Assembly: GCA_900545025.1 (NCBI GenBank)
Contig: UQXH01000010.1
Coordinates: forward strand, 3,364 to 67,363
DNA length: 64,000 bases
Direction of reading: 5' to 3'
DNA from: an uncultured Phascolarctobacterium sp.
Lineage (GTDB): Bacteria > Bacillota > Negativicutes > Acidaminococcales > Acidaminococcaceae
Part shown: piece after piece, positions 41,721 to 49,711 of the stretch
Numbering within the stretch: position 1 is the stretch's first letter
How the letters are laid out: the number at the start of each line of letters is the position of its first letter
Notes under the pieces: generated by a model
Seen by the model: the letters and a program-made list of their open reading frames with translations, nothing else
Databases searched by the model: none
What the model was told of the DNA's origin: nothing
Position numbers and translations under genes: made by a program

Positions 41721-42911
41721 TTACAGCACGTGGATATTTTCCACTTCTTCAATGGCATGTTTTTTCGCATAACCGGTCAAAAACAGGGTCAGCGCGCCAT
41801 CGCCGGTAACATTGCAGGCTGTACCGAAGCTGTCCTGCAGTGCGAAGATGGTCAGCATCAGCGCCGTACCGGTAGCGTCAAAGCCCAGTACGCTGATAAT
41901 CAAGCCCAGGGAAGCCATAACCGTACCACCGGGCACACCGGGAGCGCCGATGGCAAAAATACCTAACAGCAGGCAGAACAGCACCATGGTGCCGAAAGCA
42001 GGCAATGTGCCGTACAATACCTGGGAAACTACCATGACGAAGAAAACTTCCGTCAGTACGCTGCCGCACAGATGAATGTTGGCAAACAGAGGGATGCCGA
42101 AATTAACCAGGTCGCGGCGCAGCACTTTAGCTTTCAAAGCGCACTCCAGCGCCACTGCCAGCGTTGCCGCCGAGGACATGGTACCGACAGCGGTAATATA
42201 CGCCGGGCCGTAATGTTTTAAGATTTCCAAAGGATTGGCTTTAGCATAAGCGCCAGCCAGCAGATACAGCAGCGCCAGCCATATGTAATGACCTACCATG
42301 ACGATGACTACCACCAGCAGGAATACCGGCAGCTGTTTAGTAATGGTGCCTTCATAGGACAATCCGCAGAAAGTGCAGCCGATAAAGATCGGCAGCAGCG
42401 GGATGACTACCTTGGTAACGATAGAAAGTACAATCTGCTGGAATTCTTCCAAAACAGCAGTCACAGTTACCGCCTTGGTCCAGGCAGCAGCCAGACCGAT
42501 CAGCACGGAGAATACCAGCGCGCTCATAACGCTCATAATCGGGTCGATTTTAAGGTCAAAGAGCAGCTTGGGCAGCTCTTTGAGCCCTTCCACAGTCGGG
42601 GTAATATTCAGATACGGGATAAGGGTATAGCCTGCGACAGTAGAGAAAAACGCCGCGCCGATAGAAGAAATATAGGCAAGGGTGATGGCCACACGCAGCA
42701 TGACGCTGGCGTTCTGACCCAGCCTTGTAATGGACGGAGCAATAAAGCCGATAATAATCAGCGGTACGCAGAATGTAATCAGATATCCAAGGAGGCTTTT
42801 ACATGTAAGTATCACCTGCATCAATGATTCATCCGCATAAAGCCCCACTCCTATACCCAGGACAACGCCCATCAGCAGACGCATAGGCAGGCTACTTAAA
42901 AAGTTACTCAT
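41721..42911 (-). CDS. Dicarboxylate/amino acid:cation symporter (DAACS/GLT family)
   Basis: The 396-residue elevator-type transporter has about eight helices and two re-entrant hairpins. The HP1 region is visible as AVGTMSSAATLAVALECAL (the Ser-rich hairpin tip) and HP2 as GAPGVPGGTVMASLGLI. The helix 8 motif is DSFGTACNVTGDGALTLFL, where the NVTGD segment corresponds to the cation/substrate site. Substrate (dicarboxylate, Ser/Thr or other amino acid) cannot be fixed. Monocistronic, with a promoter at 42952-42980 and its own terminator. Nearby YjiHG and an amidohydrolase suggest amino-acid or peptide salvage. Confidence 0.93.
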   Translation of the reverse strand: MSNFLSSLPMRLLMGVVLGIGVGLYADESLMQVILTCKSLLGYLITFCVPLIIIGFIAPSITRLGQNASVMLRVAITLAYISSIGAAFFSTVAGYTLIPYLNITPTVEGLKELPKLLFDLKIDPIMSVMSALVFSVLIGLAAAWTKAVTVTAVLEEFQQIVLSIVTKVVIPLLPIFIGCTFCGLSYEGTITKQLPVFLLVVVIVMVGHYIWLALLYLLAGAYAKANPLEILKHYGPAYITAVGTMSSAATLAVALECALKAKVLRRDLVNFGIPLFANIHLCGSVLTEVFFVMVVSQVLYGTLPAFGTMVLFCLLLGIFAIGAPGVPGGTVMASLGLIISVLGFDATGTALMLTIFALQDSFGTACNVTGDGALTLFLTGYAKKHAIEEVENIHVL

Positions 42912-42951
42912 TTTTCACACTCCTTTGTTGATAATATGGTTACATGTACAT

Positions 42952-42980
42952 ATAATAGCGTATACTAATATTTTCTTCAA
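42952..42980 (-). promoter_or_regulatory. Symporter promoter
   Basis: -35 TTGAAG (42975-42980), a 17-base spacer and -10 TATTAT (42952-42957) on the minus strand, about 40 bases upstream of the ATG at 42911. A self-complementary ATGTACAT sequence lies just downstream of the -10. Confidence 0.65.
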
Positions 42981-43119
42981 CTTTTTTTCAAAAATTCGTC
43001 AAAACCTGCTGACCAGGAAGTCAGCTATATTTTTCTGTAATTTTCTTTACATCTATACAGTTATCTTATTGTCTTAAACTATTTTATTATCTTTAATTGC
43101 AATACATCTGTCTTTTAAA

Positions 43120-43152
43120 ATAAAAAATCCCGGACACCACGGTATCCGGGAA
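43120..43152 (-). terminator. Terminator of the yjiH-yjiG pair
   Basis: On the minus strand TCCCGGATACC-GTG-GTGTCCGGGA (one mismatch) is followed by TTTTTTATTTT. Confidence 0.9.
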
Positions 43153-43166
43153 AGCTTGTAAAATTA

Positions 43167-43649
43167 TTATCTGGCAAAAACCCAGTTCATCAGCAGCATG
43201 GCGCAGATGGCGTTCAGGAAGCTGGCGGACATGAGGAGCGGCCAGTATTTTTTAGGTACGTCGGCAACGCCCAGCAGGCGGCCCATGTACTGCAGCTGCG
43301 CACCCAGCAGGAAGAAGCAGGGCATGAGCACGGTGATGGCATGAGCATCCAGAATACCGTTAGCTGCCATGTTGGCTGCAAGACCTACAGCAGCGGAGCT
43401 GGACAGCCAGGCGGTCAGGATGACGGTGACTGCTTCGCCGGGCAGGCCGAAGACGACCATGGCCGGACCAAACACTTCGCCCAAAAATTTCATAACGCCC
43501 ATAATCTGGAGTACCTGCGCAACGGCATAAGCCATCAGGATGTTGGGTACCAGGTTGTTGATAGCTACGTTGAAGCCTTTACGGGCGCCGATGATGAATA
43601 TATCGAAAGGGTTATTAGTCTGATGTTTACTCTGGGCATTATTGCTCAT
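43167..43649 (-). CDS. YjiG family membrane protein (nucleoside recognition domain)
   Basis: The 160-residue membrane protein has four or five helices. Motifs typical of the family are NPFDIFIIGARKGFNVAINNLVPNILMAYAVAQVL and FGPAMVVFGLPGEAVTVILTAWLSSSAAVGLAANMAANG. It is the smaller half of the YjiH/YjiG pair; the genes overlap by 11 bases. In E. coli the pair lies next to the isoaspartyl dipeptidase gene iadA, and transport of a peptide or amino-acid product has been suggested. Here an M20 amidohydrolase is divergent, a comparable context. Substrate unproven. Confidence 0.88.
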   Translation of the reverse strand: MSNNAQSKHQTNNPFDIFIIGARKGFNVAINNLVPNILMAYAVAQVLQIMGVMKFLGEVFGPAMVVFGLPGEAVTVILTAWLSSSAAVGLAANMAANGILDAHAITVLMPCFFLLGAQLQYMGRLLGVADVPKKYWPLLMSASFLNAICAMLLMNWVFAR

Positions 43650-44334
43650 TCTTGAAATCCTCCTTGTAAACGGTGTTCAGGATGATGCGTACATAGATAG
43701 CGCCGATAAATTTGAAGACAAACATCAAAATCAGCGGCAGCAGCAAAGGTACGGTCAGATAGGCAAATACGGCGGAACCAATCATAAAGTAGTTGTTAAT
43801 CAGGCCTGCACCGGAATACTGCCATGCGCCCATTACTGTCAGCTCTTTCTTGCCGATCAGCTTATTGTCATACAGCTCTTTGGTCAGCGCTGCGCCGGCA
43901 TCCGTGCTCTGCAGGTCGGTAATCAGTGCCAGACCGGTCAGGCCGGGCAGACCAAGCAACGGTTTCAGCAGCGGGGTCAGCAGTCTTTGAGCTGCCTTGA
44001 TAGCGCCGTAATGGTCAAGTACTTCGATACAGCCGATAGCGAACATAACGCTGGGCACAAGGGACAGCGCAAACATAAATCCGCCTCTGGCGCCGAGACC
44101 GCCGCTGCCGACAAAGGTATCCTTGCCCACATTCTTGATAGCGCCGAAGTTACCTACCAGAGTCGTAAAGTCAAAAGCCGCCAGCCATTTCATATCGGGG
44201 AATTTTACCATCAATCCTGAAAAGAACAATATGGCAACAATTAACGCGATAAAGGCCTTGGGGCCTGCTTTCCATTGATCAGGATCAAAAGCCTGCATGG
44301 GTTCTTTTTGTTTTTCGTCTTTTTCCTCTTTCAT
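43639..44334 (-). CDS. YjiH family membrane protein (nucleoside recognition domain)
   Basis: About 231 residues. A charged cytoplasmic start (KEEKDEKQKEPMQAFDPDQWK) is followed by about six helices, with SGLMVKFPDMKW, LGARGGFMFALSLVPSVMFAIGCIEVLDHYGA and LITDLQSTDAGAALTKELYDN. The family is the large partner of YjiG. I chose ATG 44334 behind GGAGGG; the TTG-started longer frame overlaps that site. It is transcribed from a perfect consensus promoter at 44389-44417, so expression may be strong unless repressed. Confidence 0.88.
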   Translation of the reverse strand: MKEEKDEKQKEPMQAFDPDQWKAGPKAFIALIVAILFFSGLMVKFPDMKWLAAFDFTTLVGNFGAIKNVGKDTFVGSGGLGARGGFMFALSLVPSVMFAIGCIEVLDHYGAIKAAQRLLTPLLKPLLGLPGLTGLALITDLQSTDAGAALTKELYDNKLIGKKELTVMGAWQYSGAGLINNYFMIGSAVFAYLTVPLLLPLILMFVFKFIGAIYVRIILNTVYKEDFKNEQ

Positions 44335-44388
44335 CTTACCCTCCAACAATATAACCTAAAAATCCAGACTGTTACACTGGTTGTATAA

Positions 44389-44417
44389 ATTATATTGTTT
44401 GCATTAAATATTGTCAA
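44389..44417 (-). promoter_or_regulatory. yjiH promoter (perfect consensus)
   Basis: -35 TTGACA (44412-44417), a 17-base spacer and -10 TATAAT (44389-44394) on the minus strand. Both hexamers match consensus exactly. Confidence 0.88.
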
Positions 44418-44456
44418 CATTTTTTAATTACTATATTCTTATAATCTACTTTATTC

Positions 44457-44485
44457 TTGAATTATTGTATCATATGTGTTAAAAT
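44457..44485 (+). promoter_or_regulatory. Promoter of the M20 amidohydrolase gene
   Basis: -35 TTGAAT (44457-44462), a 17-base spacer and -10 TAAAAT (44480-44485). It is divergent from the yjiH promoter, with about 40 bases between the two -35 hexamers, so one regulator could control both. Confidence 0.75.
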
Positions 44486-44513
44486 GCACATATATTTAAA
44501 CCCGTGGTCTCGT

Positions 44514-44540
44514 TGCCGCGGCTCCTGCGGCATTTGCCGC
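44514..44540 (+). promoter_or_regulatory. Alternating GC-rich hairpins in the amidohydrolase 5' UTR
   Basis: TGCCGC (44514-44519) can pair with GCGGCA (44527-44532), or GCGGC can pair with GCCGC at 44536-44540. The two hairpins share the middle arm and exclude each other. They lie about 40-60 bases before the start codon. No known riboswitch class is recognised. Confidence 0.45.
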
Positions 44541-44575
44541 CCTGCTTTGATATGTATATAAGGAGGTTATCTGTT

Positions 44576-45679
44576 ATGACAGTATTAAATGCAAAAGACA
44601 TCTATCAGGATCTGCATCAGATTCCTGAAGTTGGTTTTCAGGAATTTAAAACTTCTGCTTACCTGGCAGATGCTTTGGAAAAAATAGGCTATAAAGTTAC
44701 CCGCAATGTAGGCGGCACCGGTGTCATCGGTGAAATCAAAGGCAGCGAGCCCGGTCCCGTACTGATGCTGCGCGCCGATATGGACGCCCTGCCTTTCGTC
44801 ATCAACGGCGAACACAAAAACATCCATGCCTGCGGCCACGACGCTCACTGCTCCATGGTACTGGCGGCAGCTTCCGAGCTGTACGGCAAAATCAAACGCG
44901 GTACTTTGAAAATCCTGTTCCAGCAGGGTGAAGAAGTACTGAACGGCGCGCTTTCCGTCATCAAAGCCGGCGCTATCGAAGGCGTAGATATCATGCTGGG
45001 CCTGCATATCCGTCCTATCCAGGATATTCCTTATGGAACACTTTCTCCGGCGGTAAAACATGCTTCCAGCACCTTTGCCAAAATCGTAGTCAAAGGCCAG
45101 AACTGCCACGGCTCCCGTCCGCATCTGGGCATCAACGCTATCGAAGCGGCAGCAGCCATCATCACCTCTGTTGCTGCCATCAAGATCAATCCCAATATTG
45201 CCTGGTCCTGCAAGCCGACCATCATCAAGGGCGGCGGCGTAGCAACTAATATCATCCCCGATATTGCCGAGGTTACTTTCGACATCCGTTCCCAAACCAA
45301 CGAAGATATGACCCTGCTGCTGGATAAAGTCCGCTGCGTTGCCGAAAATGTAGCTGCCGCTTACGGCGCTGCCGCAGAAGTAATCCTGCCGGACAGCATC
45401 ATCCCTGCTGCTACACTGGACGAAGGACTGACTGCCGAAGCAGCAGAATGCATCAAAGAAGTAGTAGGCGAAGACAAACTGGCTCCCGAGCTCAACAATC
45501 CCGGCGGCGAGGATTTCCACTACTACGCCAAGACCTATCCCAACCTTAAAGCTGCTTACATCGGCGTAGGCGTAGGCGCAGAGCCCGGCCTGCACGACCC
45601 CAATATGCACTTTAATACCGACGGCCTGCAAAACGGCGTCGATTTCCTGGTAAAGATGACTCTGAAAAAATTAGGCTGA
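44576..45679 (+). CDS. M20 family amidohydrolase (M20D, hippurate/N-acyl-amino-acid hydrolase type)
   Basis: The 367-residue metal-dependent hydrolase opens an amide bond of an N-acyl amino acid or related compound. Metal-site motifs: LRADMDALPF, HACGHDAH, FQQGEEVLNGA (catalytic Glu), and HDPNMHFN near the end. A dimerisation domain occupies about 170-280. I chose ATG 44576 behind AAGGAGGTT; the longer frame runs through the untranslated leader. Divergent from yjiHG, so the transporters may handle its substrate or product. Specificity is unknown. Confidence 0.93.
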   Translation: MTVLNAKDIYQDLHQIPEVGFQEFKTSAYLADALEKIGYKVTRNVGGTGVIGEIKGSEPGPVLMLRADMDALPFVINGEHKNIHACGHDAHCSMVLAAASELYGKIKRGTLKILFQQGEEVLNGALSVIKAGAIEGVDIMLGLHIRPIQDIPYGTLSPAVKHASSTFAKIVVKGQNCHGSRPHLGINAIEAAAAIITSVAAIKINPNIAWSCKPTIIKGGGVATNIIPDIAEVTFDIRSQTNEDMTLLLDKVRCVAENVAAAYGAAAEVILPDSIIPAATLDEGLTAEAAECIKEVVGEDKLAPELNNPGGEDFHYYAKTYPNLKAAYIGVGVGAEPGLHDPNMHFNTDGLQNGVDFLVKMTLKKLG

Positions 45680-45687
45680 AAATAAAC

Positions 45688-45730
45688 TAAAGGCTTATGC
45701 AGTATTTTAACTGCATAAGCCTTTTTTCTT
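45688..45730. terminator. Bidirectional intrinsic terminator
   Basis: AAAGGCTTATGCAGT pairs with ACTGCATAAGCCTTT around ATTTTA, flanked by A and T runs. It ends both the plus-strand amidohydrolase and the minus-strand aromatic operon (after aroQ). Confidence 0.93.
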
Positions 45731-45737
45731 TTTCTCT

Positions 45738-46175
45738 TTAATCTTCGCTGTATACGGTCAGCGCCTCCAGCGCCAGGATATAGCCGGTAAAGCCCAGCCC
45801 GCAGATCTGCCCTGTGCAGCCTGCTGCCGTTACAGATTTATGCCGGAATTCTTCTCTGGTATGGATATTGCTGATATGTACCTCGATAGCCGGCAGATTG
45901 ACTGCTTTCAAAGCGTCCAGAACAGCTACGCTGTAATGGGTCAGAGCCGCCGGATTGATGATGATGCCGTCATACACGCCACGCGCCTGCTGGATTGCCG
46001 TCACGATATCGCCTTCGTAATTGCTCTGCAGCAGCTCCACCTGCACTCCCAGCCTTGCAGCCGCCGTCTTGATAAGCGCGCACAGGCTTGCGTAATCGTT
46101 ATGACCGTAAATATTCTTCTCCCTGATGCCCAGCATATTGATATTAGGGCCGTTCAGTACCAGTATCTTCTTCAT
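45738..46175 (-). CDS. aroQ: Type II 3-dehydroquinate dehydratase
   Basis: Third shikimate step, dehydration of 3-dehydroquinate. The 145 residues begin with the type II signature ILVLNGPNINMLGIREKNIYG. The flexible active-site loop with Arg/Tyr, NPAALTHYSVAVLDAL and EVHISNIHTREEFRHKS follow, the last with the catalytic His region. Its ATG overlaps the aroK stop (ATGA). It is the last gene of the nine-gene aromatic operon. Confidence 0.97.
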   Translation of the reverse strand: MKKILVLNGPNINMLGIREKNIYGHNDYASLCALIKTAAARLGVQVELLQSNYEGDIVTAIQQARGVYDGIIINPAALTHYSVAVLDALKAVNLPAIEVHISNIHTREEFRHKSVTAAGCTGQICGLGFTGYILALEALTVYSED

Positions 46176-46678
46176 ATCAGGCCTTCCCTCCTGGCATAAT
46201 TGACTATTTTGGCGATAGCCTCATCAGGCGCGCCGTTATTGCCGATAATATAGTCGGCGTATTTTTTGTACAGGTCACGCCTCTCCTCATACAGGCGGAA
46301 TATTTTCAGCTTGTCGTCGGCTAAAAGCGGGCGGTGATCGTCATGGATGCAGCGGATAATATTTTCCGGCCTGCGGTCGATAAAGAGCAGCACGCCTTTT
46401 TTGCGCAGCAGCTCAATATTCTCCGCCCTTGTAACTACGCCGCCGCCTGTTGCGATGACAACGCCTTCCAGCTCTGACAGATAGGCAATCGTCCTGGTCT
46501 CCGCTTCCCGAAAGACGTCCTCGCCGATTTTAAAAAAGTCCTTGATGGACATTTTCTCCCGCTCTTCCAACACTTGGTCAGCATCATAAAAGTCACGATG
46601 CAGCTCTTTAGCCAGCACCTGTCCAAAAGTTGTTTTGCCGCAGCCCGGCATCCCGATCAGTACAAGATTCATCTTCAT
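46172..46678 (-). CDS. aroK: Shikimate kinase
   Basis: Phosphorylates shikimate at O3 with ATP. The 168 residues have the P-loop IGMPGCGKTTFG, the shikimate-binding DFYDADQVLEE and FREAETR motifs, GGGVV, and the lid RRPENIIRCIHDDHRPLL. I chose ATG 46678, eight bases after GGAG; the in-frame TTG two codons earlier is too close to that site. It overlaps aroE by four bases upstream and aroQ downstream. Confidence 0.96.
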   Translation of the reverse strand: MKMNLVLIGMPGCGKTTFGQVLAKELHRDFYDADQVLEEREKMSIKDFFKIGEDVFREAETRTIAYLSELEGVVIATGGGVVTRAENIELLRKKGVLLFIDRRPENIIRCIHDDHRPLLADDKLKIFRLYEERRDLYKKYADYIIGNNGAPDEAIAKIVNYARREGLI

Positions 46679-47490
46679 AAGCAATTCTCCAGCTCAGTCA
46701 TAATTTTTTCTATCAGCTCACTGCCATAGCTTTCCTGCTGCCAGATTTCCTGCGCCGCTACCGCCTGCGCTACCAGCATGAACAGGCCGTTGACGGCTTT
46801 TTTACCTGCTGCCGCTGCCTGCCGCAGAAACAGCGTCTGCGCCGGATTGTAGATAAGGTCGACAGAGGCGTCGAAAGCCGCGCTGATACCGGCAGCCACA
46901 GGACAGGCCTCCACCGCGGGATACATTCCTACCGGCGTGCAGTTAACCAGTAACCTGCCGCTGAGCCGCGCCAGCTCTTCATAGCTGATGACACGCAGCT
47001 GCGGCGCTATCTGATAAAAATATGTATCAACCTTTTCCGGTGAACGTGTTACCAGATAAAGCTCCGCCGCCTGCTGTGCCTGCAAATAGCTGAGCACCGC
47101 CCGTGCGGCACCGCCGCTGCCCAGTACCACCGCAGTTTTGCCGGCAACGTCGATGCCGTTGTATTCCAGCATCCTGCCGAAACCGAAATAATCCGTATTA
47201 TAACCAAAAGCGCCCTGCCCGGTAAAGTGGATGGTATTAACAGCACCGATAGCAGCCGCCTCCTTAGCCACTCCGTCCAGCAGCGGCATGACTGCCACCT
47301 TGTGCGGTATGGTTACATTGCAGCCTGCATAGCCCTCGCTGCGCAGCTGACGCAGACGTTCCGGCAGCCCTGCCTCCGGCGTTTCCAGTAAAACATAGCT
47401 GCCCTCTTTACCCGTATGGCGGAAAAATAATTCATGTATCTTGGGCGACAGGCTGTGCCCCAGCTTGCCGCCTAAAAGTCCATACTGCAT
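46675..47490 (-). CDS. aroE: Shikimate dehydrogenase
   Basis: NADPH reduction of 3-dehydroshikimate. About 271 residues, starting MQYGLLGGKLGHSLSPKIHE, whose SLS motif binds shikimate. It continues with NVTIPHKVAVMPLLD (catalytic Lys), NTDYFGFGRML (Asp) and the Rossmann loop VVLGSGGAARAVLSYL. I chose ATG 47490, nine bases after AAAGGA. Longer in-frame starts overlap the end of pheA. AroE is coupled to aroK by a four-base overlap. Confidence 0.96.
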   Translation of the reverse strand: MQYGLLGGKLGHSLSPKIHELFFRHTGKEGSYVLLETPEAGLPERLRQLRSEGYAGCNVTIPHKVAVMPLLDGVAKEAAAIGAVNTIHFTGQGAFGYNTDYFGFGRMLEYNGIDVAGKTAVVLGSGGAARAVLSYLQAQQAAELYLVTRSPEKVDTYFYQIAPQLRVISYEELARLSGRLLVNCTPVGMYPAVEACPVAAGISAAFDASVDLIYNPAQTLFLRQAAAAGKKAVNGLFMLVAQAVAAQEIWQQESYGSELIEKIMTELENCL

Positions 47491-47495
47491 CCTGC

Positions 47496-48614
47496 TCATT
47501 CCTTTCGGCAATCCGCTTGGTAATTGCCCAGTATCTTCAAATAGGTGCAGTTCCTGCGCACTTCGTCCAAAGCGTCCTGCACCGCGTTGTCTGCCAGATT
47601 GCCGGTAACGTCGATATAGAAGAAGTATTCCCAGGACTTACCGTCCATGGGGCGCGATTCAAGATTCATCAGGTTCAGGCCGCTGTGGTAAAAATATCCC
47701 AGCAGCTTATACAGCGAACCAGCTTCGTGCTTTACTGCCGTAATCAGCGTTATCTTGTCGGCAGCCGCATCTTTTTCCGGACGGCGGGCAATAATGACAA
47801 AACGGGTGAAATTATTGGAGTTATAATTGATGGCCGGAGCCAGCACCTTGAGCCCGTACAGCTCTGCCGCCTTGCGTCCTGCCACTGCTCCCAGGGTAAT
47901 ATCCTGTTCGGCAGCTACCTTTTCCGCGCTCTTGGAAGTGCTGAAATATGGTACCTGTTTCATCTGCGGATAGTCACGGAAAAACTCCTTGCTCTGGGCA
48001 AAGCCCTGCGGATGCGAATAGACCTGTGTTATGCTCTGCAGACTGGCGCCGCTGCAGCCCAGCAGATTCTGCTCAATCCTCACGCAGCGCTCACCCACGA
48101 TGCTGCAGTCATACTTGCGCAGCAGGTCGTATACTTCGGTGATGCCGCCGGTAGAGGAGTTTTCTATGGGCAGTACCCCGTAATCCAGCTGCCCGCTGCT
48201 CACAGCGCTGACAACCTCCTCAAAACGATTGAAATGCTGCCGTTCATAGCTGCGTCCGGCAAAATATTCCTCCAGCGCCTGGTGGGTAAAGGAGCCAGGT
48301 ACGCCGAAACAGCCGACCTGCAGCACTTTGTTTTCTGCTGCCGCCAGCGCCGCTTCTTCCAGCTCACAGGCAGCGTCTATAATGGAGCGCATAATCCTGC
48401 CCGCTGCCGGAGCGTACTGCTGATTATGCAGCAGTCCCTGCACCTTGCTGATGACCCGCGCTTCCCGAGCCGCGTCTTTCACAGGCAGACCCTTACCCTT
48501 TTTATAAGCCGCTACCTGCATGACCAGCTGCAGCCTTGCTTCCAGCACCTTGGCCAGCTCGCCGTCTAACTTATCTATCTGCTGCCTGATAGCATCCAAA
48601 TCCAATTCAGCCAC
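47496..48614 (-). CDS. pheA: Bifunctional chorismate mutase/prephenate dehydratase
   Basis: Converts chorismate to prephenate and on to phenylpyruvate. About 372 residues in three parts: chorismate mutase (about 3-90, DLDAIRQQIDKLDGELAKVLEARLQL), prephenate dehydratase (about 105-285, PGSFTHQALEEYF, ENSSTGGITEVYDLL, NNFTRFVIIAR) and a C-terminal ACT domain (GSLYKLLGYFYHSGLNLMNLESRPM), whose ESRP motif binds phenylalanine for feedback inhibition. I chose GTG 48614 behind GGGAGAG, inside the end of aroC. Confidence 0.95.
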   Translation of the reverse strand: MAELDLDAIRQQIDKLDGELAKVLEARLQLVMQVAAYKKGKGLPVKDAAREARVISKVQGLLHNQQYAPAAGRIMRSIIDAACELEEAALAAAENKVLQVGCFGVPGSFTHQALEEYFAGRSYERQHFNRFEEVVSAVSSGQLDYGVLPIENSSTGGITEVYDLLRKYDCSIVGERCVRIEQNLLGCSGASLQSITQVYSHPQGFAQSKEFFRDYPQMKQVPYFSTSKSAEKVAAEQDITLGAVAGRKAAELYGLKVLAPAINYNSNNFTRFVIIARRPEKDAAADKITLITAVKHEAGSLYKLLGYFYHSGLNLMNLESRPMDGKSWEYFFYIDVTGNLADNAVQDALDEVRRNCTYLKILGNYQADCRKE

Positions 48615-48616
48615 TG

Positions 48617-49711
48617 TTATCTCTCCCATTTTTTCGCTTCCAGTAATAAATCCCATACCGTCCAGGCCGTCACGGCTTCAATAACCGGTACCGCCCGCTG
48701 GACGATGCAGGGGTCGTGCCTGCCGGTAATTTCCAGCTCGGTATCACATTGCTCCAGCAGACTGACTGTATGCTGCTTTCTGGCAATGGACGGCGTCGGC
48801 TTGATGGCTGCTCTGAATATTACAGGCATCCCGTTGCTGATGCCGCCGGTAATACCGCCGTTATGGTTGCTGTAGGCAGTTACCCTGCCGTCAGCATAAT
48901 GCAGCTGGTCATTGGCCTCGGCTCCGGTAAGCTGCGTTAAGGCAAAGCCGTCGCCAAACTCCACGCCTTTGACAGCCGGCACGGAAAACAGTCCATGGCT
49001 GAGCCTGCTTTCCAGCGAATCAAAATAAGGCGCGCCGATACCTGCTGGCAGATGCTGCACAATGACTTCTACTACGCCGCCCACACTGTTAAGCTCCGCC
49101 TTGGCCGCCAAAATACGCTGCTGCATCCTTTCGCCTGCAGCGTCGTCCAGTACGCAGAATTCTTTTTCGCTCAGCTTCTTAAGCATTAAATCATCAATCC
49201 CCATAGGATTGAAATTTTCTTCCTGAACATCGGCAATGCGCAGAATATGCGCTCCGACGATAATGCCCTGCTGCGCCAGCGCCTGTTTGGCTACCGCTCC
49301 CAAAAAGACCAGCGGCGCGGTAAGACGTCCGGAAAAATGACCGCCGCCCCGGTAATCATTATAGCCCTGATAATGGACATAGCCTGCGTAATCGGCGTGT
49401 CCCGGACGCATCTTGTCTTTCAGGATGCTGTAATCTTTGGAATGCTGGTCGCTGTTGGGAATAATGGCACACAACGGCGTGCCTGTTGTATAGCCGTTAA
49501 AAAAGCCGCTTTGAATCAGGAAGCTGTCCGTCTCCTTACGCGGTGTGGAAAGCTTGTTTTTCCCCGGAGCGCGCCGGGCCATTTCCCGGGCAATAAGCTC
49601 CGTATCCAAAGCCAGTCCCGGCGGCAGTCCGTCAATAACAAGACCTATGGACGCGCCATGGGACTCGCCGAAAATACTCATCCTGATATTCATACCGTAA
49701 ATACCGCTCAT
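48617..49711 (-). CDS. aroC: Chorismate synthase
   Basis: FMN-dependent 1,4-elimination of phosphate from EPSP to chorismate, the last common step. The 364 residues include FGESHGASIGLVIDGLPPG, MRPGHADYAGYVHYQGYNDYRGGGHFSGRLTAP and NGGITGGISNGMPVIFRAAIKPTPSI, the three family signatures. Its ATG overlaps the aroA stop. A reduced flavin supply is needed; no flavin reductase domain is present, so it is the monofunctional form. Confidence 0.98.
   Translation of the reverse strand: MSGIYGMNIRMSIFGESHGASIGLVIDGLPPGLALDTELIAREMARRAPGKNKLSTPRKETDSFLIQSGFFNGYTTGTPLCAIIPNSDQHSKDYSILKDKMRPGHADYAGYVHYQGYNDYRGGGHFSGRLTAPLVFLGAVAKQALAQQGIIVGAHILRIADVQEENFNPMGIDDLMLKKLSEKEFCVLDDAAGERMQQRILAAKAELNSVGGVVEVIVQHLPAGIGAPYFDSLESRLSHGLFSVPAVKGVEFGDGFALTQLTGAEANDQLHYADGRVTAYSNHNGGITGGISNGMPVIFRAAIKPTPSIARKQHTVSLLEQCDTELEITGRHDPCIVQRAVPVIEAVTAWTVWDLLLEAKKWER

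Noticed and set aside
43000..43030. CTGAC...GTCAG inverted repeat as a terminator
   Set aside because: It lies upstream of the symporter promoter with no gene ending nearby and no proper T run on the relevant strand; at most an operator, without support.
44585..45631. A 348-codon minus-strand frame opposite the M20 amidohydrolase
   Set aside because: Composition (many Cys, Phe and Gly, with no helices or motifs) and the absence of a ribosome site mark it as a shadow frame.
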